Source: Planctomycetota bacterium (lineage in GTDB: Bacteria; Planctomycetota; Planctomycetia; Pirellulales; UBA1268). Taken from it: 64,000 bases of DNA. Positions within the stretch are counted from its first letter, which is position 1; each line of letters starts with the position of its first letter. Positions 28,870 through 38,079 of the stretch are shown here, piece by piece. The notes beneath the pieces were generated by a model that was not told where the DNA came from, did not search any database, and saw nothing but the letters and a program-made list of their open reading frames with translations. Made by a program: the position numbers and the translations under genes. The stretch covers positions 62,001-126,000 of the forward strand of contig QWOQ01000008.1 of assembly GCA_003669585.1 (NCBI GenBank), given 5' to 3'.

Positions 28870-29985
28870 ATGCGACTTTTTGGTATCCGATTCTCTTTCA
28901 AGAAATGGCTGGGGCACGCAGTCGCCGTTCTTATCGCCTCGACCTGCATCCTATTCTCGATGAAAGAATCGTGTGCTCAAGGGGGTTGGTTACCTGTTGG
29001 TTGGTTTTCTTCAGCTGCAATTCTCCCTGATGAAATGTTTCCGTTAAATGAAAAAGATGGGCCATGGCTCGTTCTTGCCACGACGTTTCGCGGTGATGGT
29101 GCAAGAGACGATGCTCGTCAATTGGCCCAGGAACTTCGGAAAAAACACAGGCTCACGGCGTACACGCACGAGAAAGCATTCGATTACACAGGTGCTCAAG
29201 AAGGGCTCGGCCTGAACCCTGACGGAAGCCGAAAGAAGATGCGATACGTAAACAATGAGCAGATTCTTGAAGTCGCAGTGCTCGTTGGCGATTTCGCGTC
29301 GTTTGATGATTCACGTGGCCAAAAAATGCTTACCACAATAAAGACCCTGCAACCTGATTCGCTCTCCGCTGAAAGTGGAAGGAGTCAGGCGTTTTCAGAT
29401 CTTCGACGAATGGTCGGCGCTGGAAAAAATAAAAACACAAAAGGGCCAATGCATCTGGCCTTTATAACTCCGAATCCCCTTTTACCGAAGGAATTCTTCT
29501 CACGTCCCCAGCTTGATGATCTTGTTCTCGAAATAAATTCTGATGTGAAACATAGTTTGCTTGATTGTCCAGGACGGTACAGCGTGCGAGTTGCTGTTTT
29601 TGCTGGTGCCACAATGTTTGAACAACAAAGTGATCATGCTTCTGAAAAAAAGAAGAGCGACAAAATGGAGAGCCTTCTTGTCGATGCGGCCGAAAAAGCT
29701 CATCGTCTCACGGAATCATTGCGACGACAAGGATGGCACGCCTGGGAGTTTCATGATCGTGAATCGAGTATTGTTTGTGTTGGAAATTTCCAGCAGATTA
29801 TGATTCCTGCATCCGACGGATCGACCATTGTTGATCCCGAAATTACGCGGATCGTAACGAAACTCGGCGCCGACCCTCAGAAAATGGCGGCTGGTGTTAT
29901 TCTTCCACGTTCGGTTGACGGCATTATGCTCGAAATTCAGCCGAAGACTATCGATGTTCCTCAGCGTCCGACCGTTTCCCGTTAA
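28870..29985 (+). CDS. Exported protein with SPOR-like segments
   Basis: A 371-residue secreted protein. The ATG at 28870 gives a signal peptide with a basic start and a hydrophobic core (AVAVLIASTCILFSM) ending before CAQGG; cleavage may be just before or after the cysteine. Two stretches look alike. One is WLVLATTFRGDGARDDARQL, followed by a helix and LTAYTHEKAFDY, with the later VAVLVGDFASFDD. The other is YSVRVAVFAGAT, followed by AHRLTESLRRQGWHAWEFHD and VCVGNFQ. This strand-helix-strand-VGxF pattern resembles the SPOR domain, which binds denuded peptidoglycan in other bacteria. The assignment is by eye. Planctomycetes differ in cell-wall biology, so the ligand is open. Confidence 0.65.
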   Translation: MRLFGIRFSFKKWLGHAVAVLIASTCILFSMKESCAQGGWLPVGWFSSAAILPDEMFPLNEKDGPWLVLATTFRGDGARDDARQLAQELRKKHRLTAYTHEKAFDYTGAQEGLGLNPDGSRKKMRYVNNEQILEVAVLVGDFASFDDSRGQKMLTTIKTLQPDSLSAESGRSQAFSDLRRMVGAGKNKNTKGPMHLAFITPNPLLPKEFFSRPQLDDLVLEINSDVKHSLLDCPGRYSVRVAVFAGATMFEQQSDHASEKKKSDKMESLLVDAAEKAHRLTESLRRQGWHAWEFHDRESSIVCVGNFQQIMIPASDGSTIVDPEITRIVTKLGADPQKMAAGVILPRSVDGIMLEIQPKTIDVPQRPTVSR

Positions 29986-30012
29986 CATTGCGGTCAAGGT
30001 CAGCGTATTTTA

Positions 30013-30044
30013 AAAATGAATCGGCCAACGCCTTCATTTTTTTA
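30013..30044 (+). terminator. Candidate intrinsic terminator
   Basis: AAAAATGAA at 30013-30021 pairs with TTCATTTTT at 30034-30042 across a 12-base loop, and the T-run continues to 30044. It lies 28 bp after the stop of the SPOR-like gene. Confidence 0.6.
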
Positions 30045-30180
30045 CAACGTTCGTTCAGCATCGGTCTGCGCGTTGCGCAAAGCTGCCTTGGAGCGATTGG
30101 CCTACGTCTCGTGACGTCAGTAAACTGACAAGGCATAATCAGAATCTGGTGACAATGCATTATTTCTCGGAGCATTTTTC

Positions 30181-30789
30181 GTGGAACTCGTTCTAGGAAC
30201 TCGCAACTCTGGAAAAATCTCTGAACTCAAAGAGCTCTGCCGTCCGCTGGGAATTCAGGTTTGCTCTCTTGAGCATCTTTCAAAAGCGATCCATGTTGAA
30301 GAGATCGGCGCTTCATTCCTCGAAAATGCTACTTTAAAGGCTGTACTCCAAGCAAAAGCCTTAGGCCGCTTTGTTCTTGCGGAAGACAGCGGTCTTGTCG
30401 TCGATTCTCTCAACGGAGAACCTGGAATTTATTCGGCTCGATGGTCGGGGGAACATGCCTCCGATAGCGAAAATAATCGTACTCTTCTTTCTCGTATGAA
30501 GGAGTTTCCGCACGAGCGTTGTGCGCACTATGAATGCCACGCGGTTTTGTCAGATCCTTCTGGAAACGTTGTTGCGCACTCGTCAGGATCCTGTCACGGC
30601 GACATCGCCACGTCGCTTCGAGGAATTGCAGGTTTCGGTTACGATCCGCTCTTTATTATTCGTGAATACCACAGCACATTTGGTGAGCTCAGTGATATGG
30701 TGAAGTCAGTCATCAGTCACCGCGCTCGGGCCATGAGGGCACTCCTTCCTGTTCTCGAGAATCTGACTCAGATTTCGTTCAAACAATAG
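30181..30789 (+). CDS. rdgB: Non-canonical purine NTP pyrophosphatase (RdgB/HAM1)
   Basis: A 202-residue house-cleaning enzyme that hydrolyses dITP, ITP and XTP so that they are not built into nucleic acid. The N-terminal TRNSGKISELKELC (GTG start at 30181), the catalytic LAEDSGLVVDSLNGEPGIYSARW and the substrate loop GFGYDPLF with the final SHRARAM are all present. Length and motifs match the family. It is followed closely by a secreted-protein gene, possibly co-transcribed. Confidence 0.95.
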   Translation: MELVLGTRNSGKISELKELCRPLGIQVCSLEHLSKAIHVEEIGASFLENATLKAVLQAKALGRFVLAEDSGLVVDSLNGEPGIYSARWSGEHASDSENNRTLLSRMKEFPHERCAHYECHAVLSDPSGNVVAHSSGSCHGDIATSLRGIAGFGYDPLFIIREYHSTFGELSDMVKSVISHRARAMRALLPVLENLTQISFKQ

Positions 30790-30849
30790 TTCGTTGTGCC
30801 GTCGATTTTTCTCGACCAACGGGTATCTGGTATTTGGGACAAAAGAATA

Positions 30850-32256
30850 ATGTTTCGCTTTCGTATATTGATCTGGCGTGGGGCGATTATTACGAGACAT
30901 TTTGTCATTTTCACATGTGTTCTTTTTTCACTGCAGACCAATCCTTTACGCGTGGTGGTGTTTGTAGACGCAGCGGAGCCAGAAGCGATTTCTGAAGGCG
31001 TGCAATATCGTGTTTCACAGTTAACGGCAGAATTAAACGCTCCTACACGACACGTTCGCGAAGAATCTCAGCAGATTCTTGAATCCATGGGGGCCGAGAT
31101 TCTTCCGCTCCTGACAACATTGCTTCCCACCGTCAAAGGCGAAGCGGCCTTTCGACTGCGAGCCATCTGTTCAACGCTTGAGGCTGCAGAAACGTTGGCT
31201 TCGGTAGAGCCCACGACTCTTTCGTTTCATCGCGATAATGTTTCGATCACTGAACTTTTTGCAGACGTTGAATCCCGTTCTGGAAACACACTTCCCCTTT
31301 CATTAACACTTTTAGAACACTCTGAAAAAACAATGCCTCTGAGCGTTTCCTTCCAGAGATCTACTTACTGGGAAACCATCGATTCAATTCTCGCTCAGGC
31401 CAAGCTTGCTCTTCTTGTAAATGACATCGGTGCCCTCGTTACACTTCCAGAAAACGATGCCGACGACGAAAACATTTCCTCCGTAGCAGCAGGACTACTC
31501 CGAATAACAGTTCGAGATTCTCGATCCATATGGATTCCGTCAGCACCAGAAAAACGCATAAAACTTATGCTTGAAATTCTCTGGGAACCGCGACTACAGC
31601 CGCTTCTCCTGCGATTTCCAATGGTTTCTGTGTTTGGCGATGGCCCTCAAGGACAATCTTTCTCTGTTGGCTCGCGGGCTGCGACACTCGAAGCAGTCGT
31701 CCATGCTACCCCTGGCTGGACAAGTTTTCCTGTTGTGTTGGACGTACCAGCGCATCCTAGTGAACTCTCTCTTCTTCGTGGCACCATTCACTTGTGGCTT
31801 CTGGGTCGAGAGCATCCCTTTACTTTTAAAAAGCTTGGCCCATTCCTGACTGATAATCCTTCTACAGAATCGATGGGTTCGGCACATGTCACGCTCGAAG
31901 GAATCCAAGTTGTTGATGACGTCGCAGAGGTGATCGGATCGATTCGATATGCCACTCCCTCTGAAGCTCTTGATTCTCATCACACGTGGCTCGCAGATCG
32001 AGCAATGACACTCATCTCACCGGATGGCACTCGACACACATCGAAAGAGACCACTGTTCTTGCTCGTGATACCAGCGGTATGCGCATTCGAAGTCACTTT
32101 GACGTTGATCACTTTTCTCAAGATTTTCTCGAATGTTCTTCAATTGAATGGCGACTCCCTCTGGTCATCCATAATATTCCAGTCGACTTCGCGCTTCGTG
32201 ATATTTCGCTGCCTCCCAAAAACGCCGGGAAACCTAATCCTCATCAAGATCGATAA
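30850..32256 (+). CDS. Secreted protein of unknown function
   Basis: A 468-residue exported protein. The ATG at 30850 starts a long signal sequence (IITRHFVIFTCVLFSL) that probably ends near the Ala residues before EPEAIS. The first 90 mature residues are helical and may be HEAT-like (VSQLTAELNAPTRHVREESQQ, GAEILPLLTTLLP). The rest is beta-rich without a motif I know, with conserved-looking WLLGREHPFTFKKLGP. Helical repeats followed by beta sandwiches are common among planctomycete exported proteins; no function is proposed. Confidence 0.7.
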   Translation: MFRFRILIWRGAIITRHFVIFTCVLFSLQTNPLRVVVFVDAAEPEAISEGVQYRVSQLTAELNAPTRHVREESQQILESMGAEILPLLTTLLPTVKGEAAFRLRAICSTLEAAETLASVEPTTLSFHRDNVSITELFADVESRSGNTLPLSLTLLEHSEKTMPLSVSFQRSTYWETIDSILAQAKLALLVNDIGALVTLPENDADDENISSVAAGLLRITVRDSRSIWIPSAPEKRIKLMLEILWEPRLQPLLLRFPMVSVFGDGPQGQSFSVGSRAATLEAVVHATPGWTSFPVVLDVPAHPSELSLLRGTIHLWLLGREHPFTFKKLGPFLTDNPSTESMGSAHVTLEGIQVVDDVAEVIGSIRYATPSEALDSHHTWLADRAMTLISPDGTRHTSKETTVLARDTSGMRIRSHFDVDHFSQDFLECSSIEWRLPLVIHNIPVDFALRDISLPPKNAGKPNPHQDR

Positions 32257-32284
32257 CACCTGAGAGCGTCATTCGTCTCTGACT

Positions 32285-32302
32285 ACAAAAACATATTTTT
32301 GT
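32285..32302. terminator. A/T palindrome between convergent genes
   Basis: ACAAAAA at 32285-32291 pairs with TTTTTGT at 32296-32302 over a four-base loop. It lies in the 250-bp gap between two convergent genes and could end transcription from either side. The stem has only two G-C pairs, so this call is weak. Confidence 0.35.
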
Positions 32303-32507
32303 TCTGCAGATGCGTTCCTTAGAAGGCTCGGGGTTTGCTCGATGGCATTTTTGTAGCCGTCTCGCTCCTACCGCATCCGCAGGAACCATTGCATTTTATG
32401 ATTTCTAAAACGAGCCACCGCTCTTGTGCCACGGCACAGAAAAACAGGAACACAAACGTTGCCTAGGGCGCAGATTGTTTCCATTGAATCTGCAAACCAT
32501 TTGGAAT

Positions 32508-33827
32508 TTAGACCAAGCCCGTCAGTGGCCCGTCGATGCAGTAGTCAGGATTCCCAAACCGGTTAAGTTCCAGATGCCCCATGGCATGAGCCAGCGAAAG
32601 GAGAAGTCTATTGTGTGGAAGATTTTGAAATTGCATCGCACGCCCGGTTGTGAACCCAAGACCGCTTCCCACAAGTACCCACGGAATGTCGTCGAGCGTG
32701 TGAGAGTTGCCCTCGCCGAGTTCATTCGTCCACACAATAGTCGTATGATCGAGCAGACTTCCGTCGTTTCCAGGTTCCGGAGTTTCCGCCAAACGACGTG
32801 CGAGATGGGCAACTTCACCTGCGTACCACGCATTGATTTTCACAAGTTTTTCTTGTGCGATTCCGTTGGAATTGGGTTCGTGTGAAAGATCGTGCTGTCC
32901 TTCGTCGACCCCAAGCCATTTCATGCGAGCCTGACCAACCGAGTTTGTGAATTGGAGTGTCGCTACCCGAGTAAAATCTGCAGCGAGCGACGCCACCACA
33001 AGTTCAATCTGCATGCGACTGATCTTCGGCATCTGGTCATTGTCTTGAAGAACTCCCAGCTCTATCTTCGGTTCGGGATGAGAATTCGCCGAGACATTCT
33101 GCGTCAGTTCCATCTCTAAATCTCGCACTAGCGATGTATGTTCCTCCAACAGGCGACGGTCTTCGGCGGGGAGCACCGAGGCAATGCGTGCAAGATCCTC
33201 GCGAATATCGTCGAGCACGCTTTTGACGCTCTCCTGATCGTTCAGCCGGCCGTAGAGCTTTGCAAACATCTGATACGGGTCATCGATTGGGGCAACGGGT
33301 TTATTGGGTCCGGCATAGACCATGCGGGTCCATGTGTCGGCGCGATCTGGCACAAGAACACCGAATTCAAGTGAACCAAAGCGTGTTCGTGTTTCTTCAC
33401 GAGATTGCAAATAGTTTTTAATTTCCTGATCGATTGAAGGCCCGCTCGACCAGCCAGCCGGGGTATCGGAGCCACCTTGAATGTTTCCTGGAAAGAGTTC
33501 CGTCCCGGTGAGTAGGCACCCCATGCCTCGCATGTGACCGTCGCCGTCGCCTCGCACCTTGTCGCAAACGCCTTTCAGCACCAGCATGCGATCCCGAAAC
33601 GACTCCAGTGGCGCAAGTATTGGCGGCAGTGATTCAAGTTTTCCTTCCTGCTTTGGCCAAAACAAATCTTTCACAACACCATCGGGGCTAAAGACAATCA
33701 AGAGGCGTTTTTTGGTCAGTCCAGAAATCGTTCCTGCAAAGCTCGATAGATTCCCCACAAAAGGTAAAATAGCAGCCGAGATGCCACACTCTTGGAGAAA
33801 CCTCCGGCGGGAACGAATGGGTTTCAT
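32508..33827 (-). CDS. DUF1552 protein, Tat-exported
   Basis: A 439-residue DUF1552 protein, a family almost always found directly beside DUF1592 cytochrome proteins in planctomycetes and some other bacteria. The N-terminus [15 protein letters not shown] is a twin-arginine export signal. The family pattern is visible in [17 protein letters not shown] near residue 40, [19 protein letters not shown] and a C-terminal [18 protein letters not shown]. The fold is suspected to be related to the alkaline phosphatase group, but the reaction is unknown. The ATG at 33827 is preferred over 33872. It lies 85 bp after the DUF1592 gene and is probably in one transcript with it. Confidence 0.92.
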   Translation of the reverse strand: MKPIRSRRRFLQECGISAAILPFVGNLSSFAGTISGLTKKRLLIVFSPDGVVKDLFWPKQEGKLESLPPILAPLESFRDRMLVLKGVCDKVRGDGDGHMRGMGCLLTGTELFPGNIQGGSDTPAGWSSGPSIDQEIKNYLQSREETRTRFGSLEFGVLVPDRADTWTRMVYAGPNKPVAPIDDPYQMFAKLYGRLNDQESVKSVLDDIREDLARIASVLPAEDRRLLEEHTSLVRDLEMELTQNVSANSHPEPKIELGVLQDNDQMPKISRMQIELVVASLAADFTRVATLQFTNSVGQARMKWLGVDEGQHDLSHEPNSNGIAQEKLVKINAWYAGEVAHLARRLAETPEPGNDGSLLDHTTIVWTNELGEGNSHTLDDIPWVLVGSGLGFTTGRAMQFQNLPHNRLLLSLAHAMGHLELNRFGNPDYCIDGPLTGLV

Positions 33828-33912
33828 CGAAAAGATTCTCTCTCTCAAAAAATTGGGTGCCGAACAGTTCACTCACTTTATCGGCACATTGGACAGACTC
33901 TGTTTTTGAATT

Positions 33913-36315
33913 TTACGGTTTTATGGCAGGACCTGTAAAAAGAGGCAGCGATGGTATTTCAGGCTTATTTTCTTTGTTTTTTTGCAACGACTCACCAGAT
34001 GGAGTCTTTCCGAGAGCCTCTTGCACCATAATCTCTACCACAAGTTTCTGCATGTGAAAACCATTGGCCTCAAATGATAGCCGCAGTTGCTGGAGGGCAT
34101 CTGCACCAAAAGCCCGTATCGGTTGCTGCACGAGTGCATGAAACAGTCGTTCGATAAACGCTTCTTGAACGAAAGAACTCGCGACGAGATATTTCCCGAG
34201 CTCCCGGGCTCCTGAAAAGTGCACTCTCTCTCCCATCGGCGGCTGATACTCGCCAACGGCATCAATTGGCATTGCCTTTTCTTCTGTTCTTAAACGACCA
34301 ATTGCATCAAAGTTTTCAAGTGCGAATCCAAATGGATTGATCGTCGAGTGACAGATTTGGCAGGCGCTGGCACTGGTTTGCAACGAGACTCGCTGTCGCG
34401 TGGTCAGACTGGGATGCAGATCGGGAGAAAGTGGCGCAACCGCATCCGGCGGGGGACGCAGTACCCGACCCAAAATACTGCGCACAACAAATACACCACG
34501 GTGGATGGGTGACGAGACATTGCGGTAAGACAATACTGACATCAGATACGGATGCGATAAAAGTCCCGACCGTAACATCGGATCAATTTCAATATTTTGA
34601 AAATCCGCATCGGCAGGGAGCACGGCTCCATAAAGCGGTGCGAGTCGTCCATTGAGCGGAATGCTTGTCGCTGTAAAAAGCTGTCGAAAATCCGATGCTT
34701 CACTCCAGAATATTTCCTCGACAAATGCGTCGAGCGAGACACGAAGATCGGAAGCTATTTCTGGCGAGAATTCAGGATACTTATCCGGATCCTTGAAAAG
34801 TTCTGGAATTCCGTCAACCCGCAACCACGCCATAAAGAACGTTCGTATTTTTTGTTTGGCTTTTTGATCCTTGAGCATGCGCCTTGCCTGCGCGGTAATG
34901 TGCTCTGAAGTCAGAAGTTGATTATTTTTCGCCGCTTCAATCAGTTGCTTGTCAGGAAGCGAATCCCAAAGCCCAAGCGAAAGCCGCGATGCTGTTTCAA
35001 AAGGATGAGCCTCGAGGCCAGGTGATTGAACCAGATGCTGATAGAGAAAACGGGGAGATTGAAGAACCATCAACACTGACCATTTTACGGCTTCTGCTGT
35101 GTTGCGACCTTGGGCAAATGCAATCGAAAGTAACCACGACTGCTCGGCCTGAGACAACGGACGCCGCCACGCCGTCTCGGCCCATCGCACGACAAATTGC
35201 CTGATCTTTTCTTCTCTTTTCTCGTCATCCGGTTTCGTGTTTGCAAGTAAATCAATTCTCTCCACGACGTACCCGGCCGTTTCGATCGCGGCATCAGTGG
35301 CTCCCCGCAGCCATTCTTTTGACACATCCGTTCCTCGCTCGTATCCAATGCTCCGATCGTCGGGAGGAAACGCTGCTGTTGAGACAAATACTTCCGGAAC
35401 GCTCGTCGGCGTAAGACAGCGACTTGGAACTATCTCTTCGACTCCTCCCGGGGGTTTCCACTGGAGTTTGATGGATGCTGGGACTTCCGGCTTTTCTTGT
35501 TTCTCGTTGTCAACTCCTTGATTGGCTTTCGAAAACTCTAAAAGCAACGGATACGCCCTGCCGCCGAGCAAATAGATCGAGCCTCGAAACTCCTTGTCGT
35601 CTCCTGATTTCACATAGGCATCAATGAAGGCGGTCTGATGATCGTTCACAAATAACCTCACCGAATGTTCGGTGTGCACGATAAATTCGTGAACTCCAGT
35701 CTCGCGGGGAACCACACTTCCCCGCCAGCGAATCGCAAATCGATGTGATTGAAATCCCTCAGGTGCCGGCGCGGCGGCACCAAAATTCATGGAAACAACC
35801 GGGTCAATCCTCTGAATCACTCGCTTGTTACCATCAAAATTTCGACCGTTAAAATATTCTGCGTCGAGCCCATGATGCCTATCGAGCGTGGGCACATCAC
35901 TGCGAAAACTTCCCACCAGATCTGCCACGCAGTTTCGATACTGTCGCACGGTCAATCTGGTCAGATCGATTCTGGCCGGTCGAATACGATCTCTGGCCAC
36001 TGGCGAATAGAATGTTTCGTGAATATAAGTCGCAACTTTTCTGGCATCCTCTCCGACACACGCCGAGGGATCGTCTTCGGGCATTGTTTCGTCGATCACT
36101 TTTTCTAGTTGAAGGACCGACAAAACACCGGCGAGCGGTTCGGGGTGTTGAACAGTTCCTTCCCCTGAATTTCCATGGCAGCTCGCACACTTGAGGCGAT
36201 AGATTGCTGCTCCTTGAGAAGAGTCGTCAGCTCTGCACGGAAATGCCGCCGCGACGGTCCCCACAATCACAAAGCCGAACCAGCGACCGATGATTGGAAC
36301 GCTCATTCTGAACAT
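33913..36315 (-). CDS. DUF1592 cytochrome c protein with PA14-like domain
   Basis: An 800-residue exported multidomain protein. After a signal sequence there is one heme c site, CASCH, at about residues 43-47 (YRLKCASCHGNSGEG), then a DUF1587-like stretch (LTRLTVRQYRNCVADLVG). A PA14-like carbohydrate-binding domain at about 150-290 follows (GLDAEYFNGRNFDG, VVPRETGVHEFIVHTEHSVRLFVND). Next come DUF1595, DUF1592 (VLMVLQSPRFLYQHLV), DUF1588 (HPYLMSVLSYRNVSSPIHRG, CQICHSTINPFGFALENFD) and DUF1585 at the end. CQICH could be a second heme site. The ATG at 36315 has AGGAAAG about ten bases upstream. The partner is the DUF1552 protein; the sugar enzymes upstream lie on the same strand. Confidence 0.93.
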   Translation of the reverse strand: MFRMSVPIIGRWFGFVIVGTVAAAFPCRADDSSQGAAIYRLKCASCHGNSGEGTVQHPEPLAGVLSVLQLEKVIDETMPEDDPSACVGEDARKVATYIHETFYSPVARDRIRPARIDLTRLTVRQYRNCVADLVGSFRSDVPTLDRHHGLDAEYFNGRNFDGNKRVIQRIDPVVSMNFGAAAPAPEGFQSHRFAIRWRGSVVPRETGVHEFIVHTEHSVRLFVNDHQTAFIDAYVKSGDDKEFRGSIYLLGGRAYPLLLEFSKANQGVDNEKQEKPEVPASIKLQWKPPGGVEEIVPSRCLTPTSVPEVFVSTAAFPPDDRSIGYERGTDVSKEWLRGATDAAIETAGYVVERIDLLANTKPDDEKREEKIRQFVVRWAETAWRRPLSQAEQSWLLSIAFAQGRNTAEAVKWSVLMVLQSPRFLYQHLVQSPGLEAHPFETASRLSLGLWDSLPDKQLIEAAKNNQLLTSEHITAQARRMLKDQKAKQKIRTFFMAWLRVDGIPELFKDPDKYPEFSPEIASDLRVSLDAFVEEIFWSEASDFRQLFTATSIPLNGRLAPLYGAVLPADADFQNIEIDPMLRSGLLSHPYLMSVLSYRNVSSPIHRGVFVVRSILGRVLRPPPDAVAPLSPDLHPSLTTRQRVSLQTSASACQICHSTINPFGFALENFDAIGRLRTEEKAMPIDAVGEYQPPMGERVHFSGARELGKYLVASSFVQEAFIERLFHALVQQPIRAFGADALQQLRLSFEANGFHMQKLVVEIMVQEALGKTPSGESLQKNKENKPEIPSLPLFTGPAIKP

Positions 36316-36433
36316 TGTCACAATCTTTCCTGCGATTCGAAACGATATTCCAGAACTCAACGTACGCTCAACTCTTTTATCCAGACTCACGCACGATCAA
36401 AGAACACCCGAATACAAGAGGGTTTTAACTCTG

Positions 36434-37000
36434 CTAGGAAATCGTCTTTTCAACAAAGGCGTAACACAACATATGAAGGATGTGCATCTGCACATCCTCA
36501 ACCCGGCCGTAGTGCGTTTCTTCTACAACAAGCAGATAGTCGGCCAATTCGACACACTTTCCTCTTCGACCACCGACGAGCACAATCGTTGTCATACCTT
36601 TTTCTCTGGCCCACTCGAGCGCTTTTACGACGTTGGGTGAACTACCACTCACGCTCGAAGTGATTAACAGATCCCCTGTGTCCGCGTGATTCATGAGCTG
36701 ACAGACAAAGACATCGTCGTAAGAGAAATCGTTTCCGATCGCCGTCATCCAGGAAACATTGTCATTGATCGACATCACACGAAACGGTTTTGGCATGGCG
36801 GCTGAGGCATTTTTTCCGAGATCAGTCGTAAAGTGTGACGCGTTGGCAGCGTTGCCGCCGTTTCCACACACAAATATTTTTTTCCCAGTGGCATTGGCCT
36901 GACTCAGAACATCGATGACCTCCTTCACCCGAATGCGATCAATGCTTTCCAAAGCGAGATGCTGAGCTTTGATATAATCCTCAATCCATTCGATCTCCAT
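36434..37000 (-). CDS. SIS-domain phosphosugar isomerase (GmhA-like)
   Basis: A 188-residue SIS protein nearest to sedoheptulose-7-phosphate isomerase. The phosphosugar loop CGNGGNAANASHF and TSSVSGSSPNVVKALEWA are clear. The metal and catalytic positions of GmhA are His56, Asp60, Glu168 and His176; in E. coli GmhA these are His, Glu, Gln and His with the same spacing, so two ligands are changed. The substrate may therefore be another phosphosugar. The ATG at 37000 has GGAG six bases before it and is chosen over starts at 37012 and 37054. It sits between a ROK kinase and the DUF1592 gene. Confidence 0.87.
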   Translation of the reverse strand: MEIEWIEDYIKAQHLALESIDRIRVKEVIDVLSQANATGKKIFVCGNGGNAANASHFTTDLGKNASAAMPKPFRVMSINDNVSWMTAIGNDFSYDDVFVCQLMNHADTGDLLITSSVSGSSPNVVKALEWAREKGMTTIVLVGGRRGKCVELADYLLVVEETHYGRVEDVQMHILHMLCYAFVEKTIS

Positions 37001-37090
37001 AGTTTTCTCCATTTTTTGTGAATTTGGACTTTGTATTTCACACGTTCCATTCAAGCACAGCAGCCCACGTGCCAGGCAATGTTTTCGCCT

Positions 37091-38011
37091 TTAAGAGATC
37101 GCTCTTTGTAACGCAACTCTTGCAGCACCAATTGGAACGACCCATTCACCGAGTTGCGCAAGCACAACCCTCGGAAGCGGATGAAACGCTGTCATGATAA
37201 ATGTTTCCAAATACATTTCCACCGCTTTTCTCCACGGCTCTCCAATATGAGAAACCCCTCCCCCGAGCACTATTGTGTCGGGATTGAGTAGGTGGACCGC
37301 ATGAGAAATTCCTAGGGCATAGGCGAGTGCTGCCCGTTGCAGAATCGATAATGCAACAGGGTCATCCTGCTCGATTGCCGGAGTGAGAAGTGTTGCGTCG
37401 GAGATCATTTTTGCATCTGCCAATTTCGCAAGTACCCCTTGAGGCTGATCCTCGATCGCAGAGACAACAGCACGATCAATGCTCCACCCGGAAGCATGGT
37501 CTTCAAGAATTGTATCTCCCTGAAACATTCGCAGATGTCCGAGTTCCATTTCTCCACTGCGTCCGTGATACAGTCGGCCATCCACGACGAAGCCTGCACC
37601 AATGCCACTTCCCGAATTTGAATACAGTACAAATTTTGAGCCGCGTCCCGCCCCTGCGCTCGCTTCGGCAATCGCCGCGCAATTGGCGTCATTTTCCACG
37701 ATAACGCTGCGTCCATCGAGCGCCTGCGAAAGCCATGAGGCAAGTGGAAAACCGTCCCATCCGCCTACATGATGGCTCGTGGAAACGGTTCCGTTGTGCC
37801 TATTCACCGGGCCGCCAAAACCGATGCCTACTCTCCAGTCCGCTGCGAGCGGACCAAGTGTGGCAATTTCTTTCAGAAGACACCGTCGAATACCTTCGGC
37901 CCCTTCGGTTCGATCGATCCGAGAGGAAACCGACTTGCGAAGGAAATCGTTCTCTTCAATCAAGGCTACCTGAAGCTTGGTGCCACCAATTTCAATCGCC
38001 AGCGTGGTCAC
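37091..38011 (-). CDS. ROK family sugar kinase without zinc motif
   Basis: A 306-residue ROK protein, probably a glucokinase-type or related sugar kinase. The N-terminal phosphate loop AIEIGGTKLQVALIE, the catalytic Asp108 in VENDANCAAIAE, the SNSGSGIGAGFVVDG loop and His159 in ELGHLRM are present. The CxCGxxGCxE zinc cluster found in most ROK proteins after this histidine is missing; the chain reads FQGDTILEDHASG instead. There is no DNA-binding domain, so it is an enzyme and not a ROK repressor. A GTG start at 38011 fits the family N-terminus. It lies downstream of the Gfo/Idh gene. Confidence 0.9.
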   Translation of the reverse strand: MTTLAIEIGGTKLQVALIEENDFLRKSVSSRIDRTEGAEGIRRCLLKEIATLGPLAADWRVGIGFGGPVNRHNGTVSTSHHVGGWDGFPLASWLSQALDGRSVIVENDANCAAIAEASAGAGRGSKFVLYSNSGSGIGAGFVVDGRLYHGRSGEMELGHLRMFQGDTILEDHASGWSIDRAVVSAIEDQPQGVLAKLADAKMISDATLLTPAIEQDDPVALSILQRAALAYALGISHAVHLLNPDTIVLGGGVSHIGEPWRKAVEMYLETFIMTAFHPLPRVVLAQLGEWVVPIGAARVALQRAIS

Positions 38012-38079
38012 GCGACACCATTCACTCTTCTAAAGAACACGCAATGTGCTCTCTGTGGAAATACAACGAACAACAATCG

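Noticed and set aside
26901-30073. ATCGGTCTGCGCG shared by two intergenic regions (26901 and about 30060)
   Set aside because: Several 13-base matches are expected by chance in 64 kb, and the flanks differ.
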